From an uncultured Paracoccaceae bacterium (GTDB taxonomy: Bacteria; Pseudomonadota; Alphaproteobacteria; Rhodobacterales; Rhodobacteraceae), in contig CALMJS010000026.1 in assembly GCA_937864535.1 (NCBI GenBank), forward strand, positions 1 through 64,000: a DNA stretch of 64,000 nt, written 5' to 3'. Shown here one piece after another: positions 8,641 to 17,101 of the stretch. The notes under the pieces are model-generated. The model had not been told where the DNA came from. It did no database searches and saw nothing but the letters and a program-made list of their open reading frames with translations. Within the stretch, counting starts at the first letter, position 1. Every line of letters starts with the position of its first letter. The translations under genes and the position numbers were made by a program.

Positions 8641-9461
8641 GCCCCAGATCCGGCAGGCATTGCCTTGCAAGATCGCGAACCGTTCAGGTGCCGTGAGATC
8701 GCCCAACAGGCCACGTGACACGGCAACCCATTGGTCCATATTGGAATTGAGACTGCACACCGGACTATCAGAGCCCCAAACCATCCGATCCGCGCCAAAG
8801 CAGCTGATCAGGTGGTCCGCATAGGGACGCAGATCGGCATAGGTCCAATCGGCGGCGGCATAGGTCGGTAGCTCGATAGCTTTGCCATCACATTCGGGTG
8901 CTGCGCGAGGGCAGCGACATCGCGCGCCCAAGACCCAAAGGCACCCGCAGCGATATCGGGCACGCCGCAATGGTCCAGCACAAAGACGGTATCGGGACAG
9001 GCGCGCACCAGATCCAGCGCAATCGGCAATTGCCGCGCCAGAACGCAGAGATCGAAGGGCAGGCCCGCCTGCCCCATGCGGCGGATATTGTCGCGAAACA
9101 CCGCTGTCTGTGACATCTCATCCGGCACGACATGCAGAACACGGCGCAGCCCCTTGACCACGCGGCGATCCAGCCCGTCCAGATAGGCGGCGAAACCGGA
9201 CGATTCCGGTCGCGCGGCGGCGATGGCACCGACGATCAGGCTGTCGGGCGCGGCCATCAGTTCTGCAATCCACGCGGTTTCCGCACCGATCTGGTCGGGG
9301 GCAACATCCACCTCCATATGCAGGGCCGCGACGATCCCCAGCCTCTGCGCGGTCTGTGCATAGTCGGCATAGGTCGCGTCCCGATCCAGCGCCGGGACCC
9401 CCGCCAGCCACGGATAGGTCAGCCTGCTGCGGTCGATCAAATGCAGATGGGTATCAATCAT
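8626..9461 (-). pseudogene. COG3618 amidohydrolase/sugar lactonase, frameshifted
   Basis: Starting at ATG 9461, the minus strand encodes an amidohydrolase-2 family protein (MIDTHLHLIDRSRLTYPWL, then FVLDHCGVPDIAAG and HPNVMAKLSS). The rest of the family C-terminus (ADWTYADLRPYADHLISCFGADRMVWGSDSPVCSLNS and [10 protein letters not shown]) continues in another frame to the stop at 8626. The break is near 8870-8872: inserting one base after TCGAGC restores a continuous protein of about 278 residues. The family includes L-fuconolactonase and L-rhamnonolactonase, which fits the sugar operon divergent from it. Either the strain has lost this step or the base call is wrong; both halves otherwise look conserved, which favours a recent lesion or an error. 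Confidence 0.8.
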
Positions 9462-9473
9462 CGTCTGCGCCCC

Positions 9474-9558
9474 TGAAAGTCAATTTCACTCTTGGTTGCA
9501 TCCAAGCTTGACTCATGGGTGAAAGTCAAGTTTATATCTGAAACATGCCTTCGGATAT
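9474..9558. promoter_or_regulatory. Operator-like repeats before the second sugar operon
   Basis: Between the divergent lactonase and ABC operon are two 15-bp direct repeats differing at two positions, TGAAAGTCAATTTCA (9474-9488) and TGAAAGTCAAGTTTA (9520-9534). An imperfect inverted repeat follows, ATATCTGAA (9534-9542) and TTCGGATAT (9550-9558), with one mismatch over a 7-nt spacer. The segment TTTATATCTGAAAC (9531-9544) recurs almost unchanged as TTTATATCTAAAC at 22304-22316, next to the IclR regulator gene. The IclR protein is the obvious candidate ligand. Confidence 0.5.
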
Positions 9559-9636
9559 GAAATTTCTAACCGATGGCCACAGGGGGACTGGGCACAGCAG
9601 AGAGGACTGCTGTTCCACCACATCAGGGAGAGGTTA

Positions 9637-10941
9637 ATGACACATATTATACGCGGCGTTTCGATTGCGGCGATCTTGGCCGGGTTGGCCGTCACCGCGC
9701 AGGCGCAGGATTTCGCGGGCGTCACGCTCGAGGCCAAATTGATCGGTGGCCAGCAGTACGAGGCGCTCTATGCCCGTATCGCCGAGTGGGAGGCCGCAAC
9801 CGGCGCCAAGGTCAACGTCATTTCAAAGAAGAACCACTTTGAACTGGACAAGGAATTCAAATCCGACATCGCCGCCGGCACGACATCGTGGTGCGTCGGG
9901 TCGAACCATTCGTCCTTTGCATCGCAGTATCCGTCGCTCTACACCGACCTGACGCCGCTGATCCCGGCCGAAGAGGTCGCGGCCTATGTCGGCGCGAACA
10001 TCGCTGCGGCCACGCTGGACGGCAAATTGGTGATGTTGCCGCGCGCGCAATTCGATGTCTCGGCGCTCTATTACCAGAAATCGCTCTATGAGGACGCGGA
10101 TAAGGCTGCCGCGTTCAAGGCCGAATATGGCTACGATCTGGCCGTTCCGACGACTTGGGATCAGGTCCGCGATCAGGCGGTATTCTTTGCCGATCCGCCG
10201 AATTTCTACGGAACCCAATACGCGGGCAAGGACGAGGCGATCGTTGGCCGGTTCTATGAACTGGTCGTGGCCAATGGCGGCGCGCTGTTCAACGATGACT
10301 TCTCTCCGGCGTTCAACTCGGACGCGGGCAAGCAATCGCTCCAGTGGTTCGTGGACCTCTATGCGGCGGGCGCGGTTCCGGCGGGCACCACCAACTATCT
10401 GTGGGACGATCTGGGCAACGGATTTGCCTCGGGCACCGTCGCGCTGAACCTCGACTGGCCGGGCTGGGCCGGGTTCTTTAACGACCCCGCCGCGTCCAAG
10501 GTCGCGGGCAATCTGGGCGTCGCCCCTGCCCCGATGGGATCGGCTGGCGTGCGCACCGGCTGGTCGGGCTTCCACGGGTTTTCGGTCACCGAGGACTGCG
10601 CGAACAAGGACGCCGCCGCCTCGCTGGTGCTGTTCCTGACCAACGAGGACAGCCAGATCCTCGAGAGCGCCGCCGGACCGCTGCCGACCCGCACCGCCGT
10701 CTGGGATCATGTCGTGGCCGAGGCCGCCTCTGACCCGTTCCGCAGCGAAGTTCTGGCCGCGTTCCAGGAAACCGCCAAGACCGCCTTTGCCGTGCCGCCG
10801 ACCCCGCTGTGGATCGAGGCAACGAACCTGATCTACCCGGAACTGCAGGCTGCTATTCTGGGCGACAAATCGGTGGACGAGGCGCTGCAAACCGCATCGG
10901 ACGCCGTGGACGAGCTGATGCGCGAAGAAGGCGTCTATTAA
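9637..10941 (+). CDS. CUT1 sugar ABC transporter substrate-binding protein
   Basis: A 434-residue MalE/UgpB-like (COG1653) binding protein. The signal peptide (MTHIIRGVSIAAILAGLAVTA, cut near QAQ/DF) precedes an LIGGQQYEALYARIAEWEAATG segment typical of the family. First gene of a 12-gene operon running to 19920; GGGAGAGG precedes the ATG. It should deliver an aldose, or its lactone or acid, to the two permeases that follow. The catabolic genes downstream point to a deoxysugar such as L-fucose or L-rhamnose, but nothing in the protein itself fixes the ligand. Confidence 0.88.
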   Translation: MTHIIRGVSIAAILAGLAVTAQAQDFAGVTLEAKLIGGQQYEALYARIAEWEAATGAKVNVISKKNHFELDKEFKSDIAAGTTSWCVGSNHSSFASQYPSLYTDLTPLIPAEEVAAYVGANIAAATLDGKLVMLPRAQFDVSALYYQKSLYEDADKAAAFKAEYGYDLAVPTTWDQVRDQAVFFADPPNFYGTQYAGKDEAIVGRFYELVVANGGALFNDDFSPAFNSDAGKQSLQWFVDLYAAGAVPAGTTNYLWDDLGNGFASGTVALNLDWPGWAGFFNDPAASKVAGNLGVAPAPMGSAGVRTGWSGFHGFSVTEDCANKDAAASLVLFLTNEDSQILESAAGPLPTRTAVWDHVVAEAASDPFRSEVLAAFQETAKTAFAVPPTPLWIEATNLIYPELQAAILGDKSVDEALQTASDAVDELMREEGVY

Positions 10942-10950
10942 TCTCCTCCG

Positions 10951-10977
10951 GGGGCGGCGCAGCGATTGTGCCGCCCC
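10951..10977 (+). terminator. Intercistronic hairpin after the binding-protein gene
   Basis: GGGGCGGCGCA (10951-10961) pairs with TGTGCCGCCCC (10967-10977) in an 11-bp stem with one G-U pair and a 5-nt loop. It is followed by TTC but no clear T-run. It lies 10 nt after the binding-protein stop and before the permease start. It is more likely an mRNA-stabilising or partial-termination element than a full terminator. Confidence 0.55.
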
Positions 10978-11016
10978 TTCTATGCCTCGGCGGCTGACAC
11001 CCACATTGGGACCCTC

Positions 11017-11913
11017 ATGAAACTCGGAAAATTTCCCCCTTGGCTGGCCCTGTTGATGCCTGCCATCGTGCTCTTGGCGGCGGTGGTCTTGGTGCCGCTG
11101 GTGCTGTCGTTCTATTCCAGCTTTACCTCCTACAAGCTGACGAAACCCGACACGCTCTATAACTGGATCGGCACGTTCAACTATCAAAAGGCCGCTGGCG
11201 ATATCTATTTCTGGACGGCCTTTGGTCGCACGGTGCTGCTGCTGACGGTGGCACTCAATCTGGAAATGGTCTTGGGTCTGGGGCTGGCCCTGATGGTGTC
11301 CAAGGTCACGCGCGGACAGCGCCTGCTGCGCACCATGATGATGTTTCCGATGATGTTCTCGCCCATTTTGGTGGGCTTCCAGTTCAAGTTTATCTTTAAC
11401 GACAACGTCGGATTGGTGAACAACACCCTGCAATCGCTGGGCCTGACGACAACCGCCATCCCGTGGTTGGTGGACGCCCATTTGGCGATGTTCTCGATCA
11501 TCAGCGCGGAAATCTGGACCTCGACCTCGGTCTTTGCGATCCTGATCTTGGCGGGGCTCTATGCCATGCCGCAGGACCCGCTCGAGGCCGCCAAGGTCGA
11601 TGGCTGCACCCCGCTACAATCGTTTCGGTTCGTCACCCTGCCGTTCCTGATGCCGTTCATCTACATCGCGATGGCGATACGGTCGCTGGATGTGGCGCGG
11701 GCCTATGACATCGTGCAGATCATGACCAATGGCGGCCCCGCGCGGCGGACCGAACTGCTGTGGACGCTGATCGGGCGGACTGGCTATGTCGATGCGAAAA
11801 TGGGCTACGCCAATGCGATGGGCTATATTTCGATCCTGCTGGCGATCTTCTTTACCGTCTATTTCTTTCGCAAACTGACCGCCGCGCGCGCTGAACTGGG
11901 GATGGCACTGTGA
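11017..11913 (+). CDS. Sugar ABC transporter permease (MalF type)
   Basis: A 298-residue inner-membrane permease of the CUT1 family with six predicted membrane segments. The EAA loop motif reads DPLEAAKVDGCTPLQSFRFVTLPFLMPF (about 186-213), the site that docks on the ATPase. An open frame begins at 10966, but that region is the intercistronic hairpin; ATG 11017 (MKLGKFPPWLALLMP) with GGGAC upstream is the sensible start. The stop TGA shares a base with the next permease start. Confidence 0.9.
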   Translation: MKLGKFPPWLALLMPAIVLLAAVVLVPLVLSFYSSFTSYKLTKPDTLYNWIGTFNYQKAAGDIYFWTAFGRTVLLLTVALNLEMVLGLGLALMVSKVTRGQRLLRTMMMFPMMFSPILVGFQFKFIFNDNVGLVNNTLQSLGLTTTAIPWLVDAHLAMFSIISAEIWTSTSVFAILILAGLYAMPQDPLEAAKVDGCTPLQSFRFVTLPFLMPFIYIAMAIRSLDVARAYDIVQIMTNGGPARRTELLWTLIGRTGYVDAKMGYANAMGYISILLAIFFTVYFFRKLTAARAELGMAL

Positions 11914-12779
11914 TGGCGTCGAACCAATCCCACCGCATGCGTCGCCGCGGGCTCAAGATCGCGCATTTCATCGGCCTGTTTCTGGCCATGTCGGTGATCT
12001 GTATCCCCGGCCTGTGGATCGTGCTGAACAGCTTCCGCCCGACGGTGGAAATCATGGCTAAACCGCCGGTCTGGATTCCGAACGATCTGAACCTCGATCA
12101 TTATCGCGCAATGTTTGGCGCCGTCGGAGAGGGCGGCGTGCCCGTTCTGACCTATTTCCGCAATTCGCTGATCATCTCTGTCACCTCGACGGTGATCGCG
12201 ATCCTGATCGGCATGGCGGGCGGCTATGCCTTTGCCCGCTACCGGTTCAAGGGCAAGGCGGCGATTTTTATCGCGCTGATGGTGACGCGGGCGGTTCCGG
12301 GTGTTGCCCTGTCGCTGCCGCTGTTCATCATCTACGCGCGGGTCGGTCTGATCGACACCCATATCGGCATGATCGTGACCTATGTGGCGATGAACGTTCC
12401 GTTCACCATCTGGCTGATCGACGGGTTTTTCCGTCAGGTCCCGCGCGAGCTGGCCGAAGCCGCCGAGATCGACGGCTGCACCCGTTGGCAGGCCTTTTGG
12501 CGGGTGGAATTTCCGGTCGCCCGTTCGGGGATCGCCAGCGCGGGGATCTTTGCCTTTCTCACCTCGTGGAACGAATACGCGCTGGCCTCGCAGTTGACCC
12601 GGTCGGTCACGTCGAAAACCATGCCGGTCGGGCTGCTCGATTTCACCTCTGAATTCACACTCAATTGGGGGGGCATGTGCGCGCTGGCGGTCTTGATGAT
12701 CATACCGGCGCTGGTGCTGACCTTCCTCGTCCAAAAACATCTGATCGCCGGGCTGACCTTCGGCGGGGTCAAAGGATAA
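11913..12779 (+). CDS. Sugar ABC transporter permease (MalG type)
   Basis: A 288-residue CUT1 permease with six predicted membrane segments. The first is FIGLFLAMSVICIPGLWIVL, and the EAA motif is RELAEAAEIDGCTRWQAFWRVEFP. ATG 11913 overlaps the preceding stop (TGATG); a GTG three bases upstream is also possible. It pairs with the MalF-type permease and the MsmX/UgpC-type ATPase that follows 3 nt later. Confidence 0.9.
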   Translation: MASNQSHRMRRRGLKIAHFIGLFLAMSVICIPGLWIVLNSFRPTVEIMAKPPVWIPNDLNLDHYRAMFGAVGEGGVPVLTYFRNSLIISVTSTVIAILIGMAGGYAFARYRFKGKAAIFIALMVTRAVPGVALSLPLFIIYARVGLIDTHIGMIVTYVAMNVPFTIWLIDGFFRQVPRELAEAAEIDGCTRWQAFWRVEFPVARSGIASAGIFAFLTSWNEYALASQLTRSVTSKTMPVGLLDFTSEFTLNWGGMCALAVLMIIPALVLTFLVQKHLIAGLTFGGVKG

Positions 12780-12782
12780 CTC

Positions 12783-13871
12783 ATGGCTCAGGTACATCTT
12801 CGCAACCTTATCAAGGCCTACGGCGCCCTTCAGGTCGTGCACGCCATCAATCTGGACATCGCGGACGGGGAATTTGTCGTACTGGTCGGCCCCTCGGGCT
12901 GCGGCAAATCCACCACCCTGCGGATGATCGCTGGCCTAGAGGACATCAGCGGCGGCGAGATCGCGATTGGCGAGCGTGTGGTGAACGATCTGCCGCCACG
13001 GGATCGCAATATCTCGATGGTGTTCCAGAACTACGCGCTCTACCCGCATATGACGGTCAGGGAAAATCTGGGCTTTTCGCTCAAGATCGCGAAACGCCCG
13101 CAGGCCGACATTGATGTCGCCGTGAACAAGGCCGCCGATATCCTGTCCCTGACGCCGCTGATGGATCGCCGTCCGGCCGCTCTGTCGGGCGGGCAGCGCC
13201 AGCGCGTGGCGATGGGGCGGGCGATAGTCCGCCACCCCGAGGTGTTCCTGTTCGACGAACCCCTGTCGAACCTCGACGCCAAGTTGCGCACCCAGATGCG
13301 GGTCGAGATCAAAAAACTGCACCAGCGGCTGGGATCGACCATCGTCTACGTCACCCATGATCAGGTCGAGGCGATGACGCTGGCCGACCGGATCGTCATC
13401 ATGCGCGATGGCCATATCGAACAGGTCGGCACCCCGATCGAGGTTTTCGACAATCCGGTGAATACCTTTGTCGCAACCTTTATCGGCTCGCCGCCGATGA
13501 ACCTCTTGGAGGGGCGTGTCGATCAGGGCGCGGTCGTGCTGACCGATGGCAGCCGCCTGCCGATCCCGCCCCGCTATACCGCCGCGCAGGGGGCGGCGGT
13601 GACCTATGGCATTCGGGCCGACAACATCATGCCCGTCGGCCATGCCCTGCCTGCGGGCGATCACATCGCCACCGTCGATATGGCCGTCACGCTATCCGAA
13701 CCGCTGGGCACGGAAACGCTGCTCTTTGCCGAACTCGCCGGGACCGAGGTGCAGGCCAAGATGCTGAACCCCCGACCCGTTCGGGGCCGCGAGACGATGA
13801 CATTCCAGATCGCCCTCGACAAATGCCACCTCTTTGACGCCGCCACCGGATCGGCATTGCGGAGGGCATGA
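12783..13871 (+). CDS. Sugar ABC transporter ATPase (UgpC/MsmK type)
   Basis: A 362-residue ATPase. Walker A is GPSGCGKST (about 37-45), the signature [14 protein letters not shown], Walker [13 protein letters not shown] and the switch H is in [16 protein letters not shown]-terminal TOBE/OB regulatory domain (about 235-362) is present. It energises the import of the sugar bound by the product of 9637-10941. The stop overlaps the ATG of the following dehydratase gene. Confidence 0.92.
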   Translation: MAQVHLRNLIKAYGALQVVHAINLDIADGEFVVLVGPSGCGKSTTLRMIAGLEDISGGEIAIGERVVNDLPPRDRNISMVFQNYALYPHMTVRENLGFSLKIAKRPQADIDVAVNKAADILSLTPLMDRRPAALSGGQRQRVAMGRAIVRHPEVFLFDEPLSNLDAKLRTQMRVEIKKLHQRLGSTIVYVTHDQVEAMTLADRIVIMRDGHIEQVGTPIEVFDNPVNTFVATFIGSPPMNLLEGRVDQGAVVLTDGSRLPIPPRYTAAQGAAVTYGIRADNIMPVGHALPAGDHIATVDMAVTLSEPLGTETLLFAELAGTEVQAKMLNPRPVRGRETMTFQIALDKCHLFDAATGSALRRA

Positions 13872-14989
13872 TGGCCAAAATCGCCCGCGCTCGGGCCTAT
13901 ATGATCGACCTGCCGCCCAAGGTGCGCCGGACCGACGCCATCCAGAGTTTCAAGTCGCAAGAGACCATCTTTGTGCAACTGTGGGACGCCGATGGCGCGA
14001 GCGGCATGGGCTATAGCTATACCATCGGCGACGGCGGCCCTTCGGTTCTGGCGCTGCTGCGGCATACCCTGCTACCACGGGTGATCGGGCAGGATGCCGA
14101 CCGGATCGAGGCGATCTGGCGCGACCTCCTGTTCTGGACCCATGCGACCTCGGTCGGGCCGATCATGTCGCTGGCACTGGCGGCGATTGATACCGCGCTC
14201 TGGGACCTGCGCGGCCATCGCACGGGCCTGCCGCTGCATATTCTGGCTGGCGGGGCGAAATCGTCGGTGCCGATGTACACCACCGAGGGCGGCTGGCTGC
14301 ATCTACCCCCTGCCGCGCTTGCAGAGGATGCACTGGCGGCGCAGGCCCAAGGGTTCAAGGGTAGCAAGGTCAAGATCGGCACCCCCACCCCTGCCGGCGA
14401 TGCCGCGCGGCTGTCGGCGGTGCGCAGGGCTGTCGGCGACGACTACCAGATCATGACCGACGCCAACCAGTCCCTCACCGCAGCCGAGGCGCTGCGACGG
14501 GTGGCGTTGCTGACCGCCCATGACATCGCATGGTTCGAAGAGCCGCTGCCCGCCGATGACATCGCGGGCCATGCGCGGCTTCAGGCGCAGTCACCTGTCC
14601 CGATTGCCGTGGGCGAGAGCCTCTATTCCCCCGGTCAATTCGCCGATTACATCGCGGCGGGGGCCTGTGGCATCGTGCAGGCGGATGTGGCCCGCGTGGG
14701 CGGTATCACCCCTTGGCTCAAGGTCGCGCATCTGGCCGAGGCGCATAACATCGCCATTTGCCCGCATTTCCTGATGGAGTTGCACGTCAGTCTGGTCTGT
14801 GCCGTGCCGAACGCACCGTGGCTGGAATATATCCCGCAGCTCGACGATGTGGCCGCACCGATGCAGCGGCAGGGCGGTTTAGCCATCGCCCCGACCGCGC
14901 CGGGGCTGGGCATCGACTGGGACCATGACAAACTGGCTGCCCAGACGATTGCGGGCAGCGCGATTTCCCTGACTGCGGAGGACCTATGA
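13871..14989 (+). CDS. Mandelate-racemase/muconate-lactonizing (enolase) family sugar-acid dehydratase
   Basis: A 372-residue enolase-superfamily protein of the MR subgroup. The KxK base is in GSKVKIG, magnesium ligands are in MTDANQSL (Asp), WFEEPLPADD (Glu) and VGESLYSP (Glu), and the catalytic histidine is in CPHFLMELH. Such enzymes abstract the alpha-proton of an aldonate and eliminate water to give a 2-keto-3-deoxy acid; L-fuconate, L-rhamnonate, galactarate and others are known substrates. ATG codons occur at 13868 and 13871. The second is better spaced (5 nt) from GGAGG, and the first overlaps the ATPase stop as ATGA; only one residue differs. Substrate not determinable from sequence alone. 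Confidence 0.82.
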   Translation: MAKIARARAYMIDLPPKVRRTDAIQSFKSQETIFVQLWDADGASGMGYSYTIGDGGPSVLALLRHTLLPRVIGQDADRIEAIWRDLLFWTHATSVGPIMSLALAAIDTALWDLRGHRTGLPLHILAGGAKSSVPMYTTEGGWLHLPPAALAEDALAAQAQGFKGSKVKIGTPTPAGDAARLSAVRRAVGDDYQIMTDANQSLTAAEALRRVALLTAHDIAWFEEPLPADDIAGHARLQAQSPVPIAVGESLYSPGQFADYIAAGACGIVQADVARVGGITPWLKVAHLAEAHNIAICPHFLMELHVSLVCAVPNAPWLEYIPQLDDVAAPMQRQGGLAIAPTAPGLGIDWDHDKLAAQTIAGSAISLTAEDL

Positions 14990-15315
14990 CCCGCCACGGA
15001 CAAGTGATCGGCCTCAGCGCCGAGGCCATCGCCGACTATCGGGCGCTACATGCTGCCGTCTGGCCCGCCGTGCTCGCGCAGATCAGCGCCTGCAACATCC
15101 GCAACTATTCGATTTTCCTCAAGGAGCCGGAGAACCTGCTCTTTGCCTATTTCGAATATCACGGCGAGGATTTCGACGCCGATATGGCCCGCATGGCGGC
15201 CGACCCCGAGACCCGGCGCTGGTGGGCGGTCTGCATGCCGATGCAGCGCCCGCTAGACAGTCGCGCCCCCGGCGAATGGTGGGCGAATATGCCAGAGGTA
15301 TTCCACCATGATTGA
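14986..15315 (+). CDS. L-rhamnose mutarotase-like protein (RhaM family)
   Basis: A 109-residue alpha/beta-barrel-dimer protein of the RhaM/COG3254 family. Visible features are the H in DYRALHAAVWPAVLAQI, NIRNYSIFL, LFAYFEY and the C-terminal RRWWAVCMPMQRPL and PGEWWANMPEVFH. It equilibrates alpha and beta anomers of a deoxysugar before the sugar dehydrogenase. In alphaproteobacterial L-fucose and L-rhamnose clusters this family often accompanies an enolase-type dehydratase and FAH hydrolase. The ATGA overlap with the dehydratase and an 8-nt overlap with the next gene imply coupled translation. GGAGG lies 5 nt before the start. Confidence 0.85.
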   Translation: MTRHGQVIGLSAEAIADYRALHAAVWPAVLAQISACNIRNYSIFLKEPENLLFAYFEYHGEDFDADMARMAADPETRRWWAVCMPMQRPLDSRAPGEWWANMPEVFHHD

Positions 15316-16351
15316 CCTCAAACAGGCCCTGACCCTGCCCGACACCCTGCGCCCTGTGGTGATCTTTGGCGCGGGCTCTATCGTGCGCGATGCGCATCTG
15401 CCCGCCTATGCGCAGCTCGGGATTCCAGTCGCCGGACTCTATGACCCCGATCACGCCAAGGCCGCCGCGCTGGGTCATGCCTACGACAGCATCGAGGCCG
15501 CGACCGCGCAGGGAACGGGGGTGATCTATGATCTCGCGGTTCCGCCTGCCGCGCTGCCGTCCCTGCTGTCGGCTCTGCCGCGCGGCGCGGTCGTCATCCT
15601 GCAAAAACCGATGGGCAGCGATCTGGCCGCCGCGACCGAGATCCTGCGGATCTGCCGCGAACGGGACCTGCGCGCTGCGGTGAATTTCCAGCTGCGTTTC
15701 GCGCCGATGGCGCTGGCGCTCAAGGACGCGATCGCGCGGGGAATGCTGGGTCAGGTCGTGGATTTTGACGCGTGGCTGGCGCTGGATACCCCGTGGCACC
15801 TGTGGGAATTTCTGGCCGACCTGCCCCGCGTGGAAATCCTGCTGCATTCGATCCATTACCTGGATTTCGTGCGCGACCTGCTGGGCAATCCCGCTGGCGT
15901 TCACGCCCGCACCATGGGCCATCCCGCGTCGAGCGTGTCGAACACAAGAACCGCGATGATCCTCGATTACGGCGCAGAGGTCCGCTGTAGCCTGTCGATC
16001 AACCACACCCACAGCTTTGGCCGCAAATTTCAGGCCTGCGAATTCCGCATCTGCGGCACCAAGGGCGCGGCCTATCTGAAACTCGGCGTGAACCTTGATT
16101 ACCCCAAGGGCGAGCCGGACGAATTGTGGCTGAACACCGATGGCACGTGGCAGCAGATCCCGCTGATCGGCAACTGGTTCATCGCCGCCTTTGTCGGTCG
16201 GTTCGCGCAAATGCAGCGCTATGCCGCCGGACTCGATCCCGCGCTGGAGGGATCGGTGCAGGACGCCTGGCACACCATGGCACTGGTCGAGGCAGCCTAT
16301 GGATCGGCCGCCGCCCCCGCCTTCCCCATTCAGGAGCAACCTGATGTTTGA
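15308..16351 (+). CDS. Gfo/Idh/MocA-family oxidoreductase
   Basis: A 347-residue NAD(P)-dependent oxidoreductase. The Rossmann segment is VVIFGAGSIVRDAHLPAYAQLG (about 17-38), the EKP-type motif is LQKPMGSD with the catalytic lysine, and the substrate-domain histidines are in ILLHSIHYLDFVRDLLG. Likely role: first oxidation of the aldose at C1, or of another sugar hydroxyl, in the pathway encoded by this operon. It resembles the arabinose dehydrogenase at 1026-1955 only in fold; the EKPPG box is QKPMG here. It overlaps both neighbours by 8 nt. Confidence 0.78.
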   Translation: MIDLKQALTLPDTLRPVVIFGAGSIVRDAHLPAYAQLGIPVAGLYDPDHAKAAALGHAYDSIEAATAQGTGVIYDLAVPPAALPSLLSALPRGAVVILQKPMGSDLAAATEILRICRERDLRAAVNFQLRFAPMALALKDAIARGMLGQVVDFDAWLALDTPWHLWEFLADLPRVEILLHSIHYLDFVRDLLGNPAGVHARTMGHPASSVSNTRTAMILDYGAEVRCSLSINHTHSFGRKFQACEFRICGTKGAAYLKLGVNLDYPKGEPDELWLNTDGTWQQIPLIGNWFIAAFVGRFAQMQRYAAGLDPALEGSVQDAWHTMALVEAAYGSAAAPAFPIQEQPDV

Positions 16352-16790
16352 GCAGATCAAATATTACCAAGACTATGAGATCGGCGAGGCCCGCGATACC
16401 ATCGGGCGCACGATTACCGAAACCGACTTTGTCGTCCATGCGGGCCATTCGGGCGACTTTTTCCCGCATCATCTGGATGCAGAGTTCTGCAAGACCCTGC
16501 CCTTTGGCCAGCGCATTGCCCATGGCACGATGGTGTTCACCATCGGCGTCGGGCTGACGGCGACGGTCATCAATCCCGTCGCCTTTTCCTATGGCTATGA
16601 CCGGATGCGGTTCATCAAGCCTGTGTTCATCGGCGACACCCTGCGCAGCCGGGTTGAAATCATCGCCAAGGAACCGATGGACAAACGCCCCGGCTATGGC
16701 CGTGTGACTGAACGGCTGACGGTGACCAAACAGACCGGAGAAACCGCGCTGGTGGCCGATCACATCTACATGGTCGAGATGCGCAAATGA
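16344..16790 (+). CDS. MaoC-family dehydratase
   Basis: A 148-residue hot-dog-fold protein. The hydratase-2 motif lies at about 28-55 (VVHAGHSGDFFPHHLDAEF followed by QRIAHGTMVF), with the catalytic Asp and His of the D-x4-H pattern present. The family hydrates or dehydrates enoyl-CoA or related thioesters. In a sugar-acid operon its role is unexplained; it may act on a CoA ester made by the CaiB-type transferase encoded at 19972-21111, or on a free keto acid. ATG 16344 is chosen because earlier in-frame codons fall inside the dehydrogenase gene. The ATGA overlap follows at the 3' end. Confidence 0.8.
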   Translation: MFEQIKYYQDYEIGEARDTIGRTITETDFVVHAGHSGDFFPHHLDAEFCKTLPFGQRIAHGTMVFTIGVGLTATVINPVAFSYGYDRMRFIKPVFIGDTLRSRVEIIAKEPMDKRPGYGRVTERLTVTKQTGETALVADHIYMVEMRK

Positions 16791-17101
16791 CCGGACCTTT
16801 CCTGTTGTTGCATGAGGCCGATAACGTTCTGGTCGCTCGGTTGTCGGTGGACCAGGGGACGGTTGTCGCCCTTCAGGACGGGGCGATCACCCTGTCCCGC
16901 CCGATCCCGCTGGCGCATAAAATCGCCCGACATGACATCGCCCTTGGCGAGACGATCTACAAATACGGCATGCCCATCGGCATCGCCACCGCCCCGATTT
17001 ATGCGGGCGAGCATGTCCATATCCACAACATCCGTTCCGCCTATACCGCGACCCACGCGCTACAAGACGCCGACGGGACCAGCGCCGGAGTGTCCCTATG
17101 A
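16787..17101 (+). CDS. UxaA-family dehydratase, small SAF-domain subunit
   Basis: A 104-residue SAF domain as found at the N-terminus of altronate dehydratase (UxaA) or as the separate small subunit SuyA of sulfolactate sulfo-lyase. The canonical block is present: LAHKIARHDIALGE, IYKYGMPIG, IYAGEHVHIHN. It should form one enzyme with the large subunit encoded immediately downstream (ATGA overlap). The pair eliminates water, or another group, from a 2,3-dihydroxy acid and normally needs iron. Confidence 0.87.
   Translation: MTGPFLLLHEADNVLVARLSVDQGTVVALQDGAITLSRPIPLAHKIARHDIALGETIYKYGMPIGIATAPIYAGEHVHIHNIRSAYTATHALQDADGTSAGVSL

Noticed and set aside
9823-11481. 552-codon minus-strand frame across the binding-protein and permease genes
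   Set aside because: Antisense shadow with His/Arg/Gly-rich composition; the plus strand carries clear transporter motifs.
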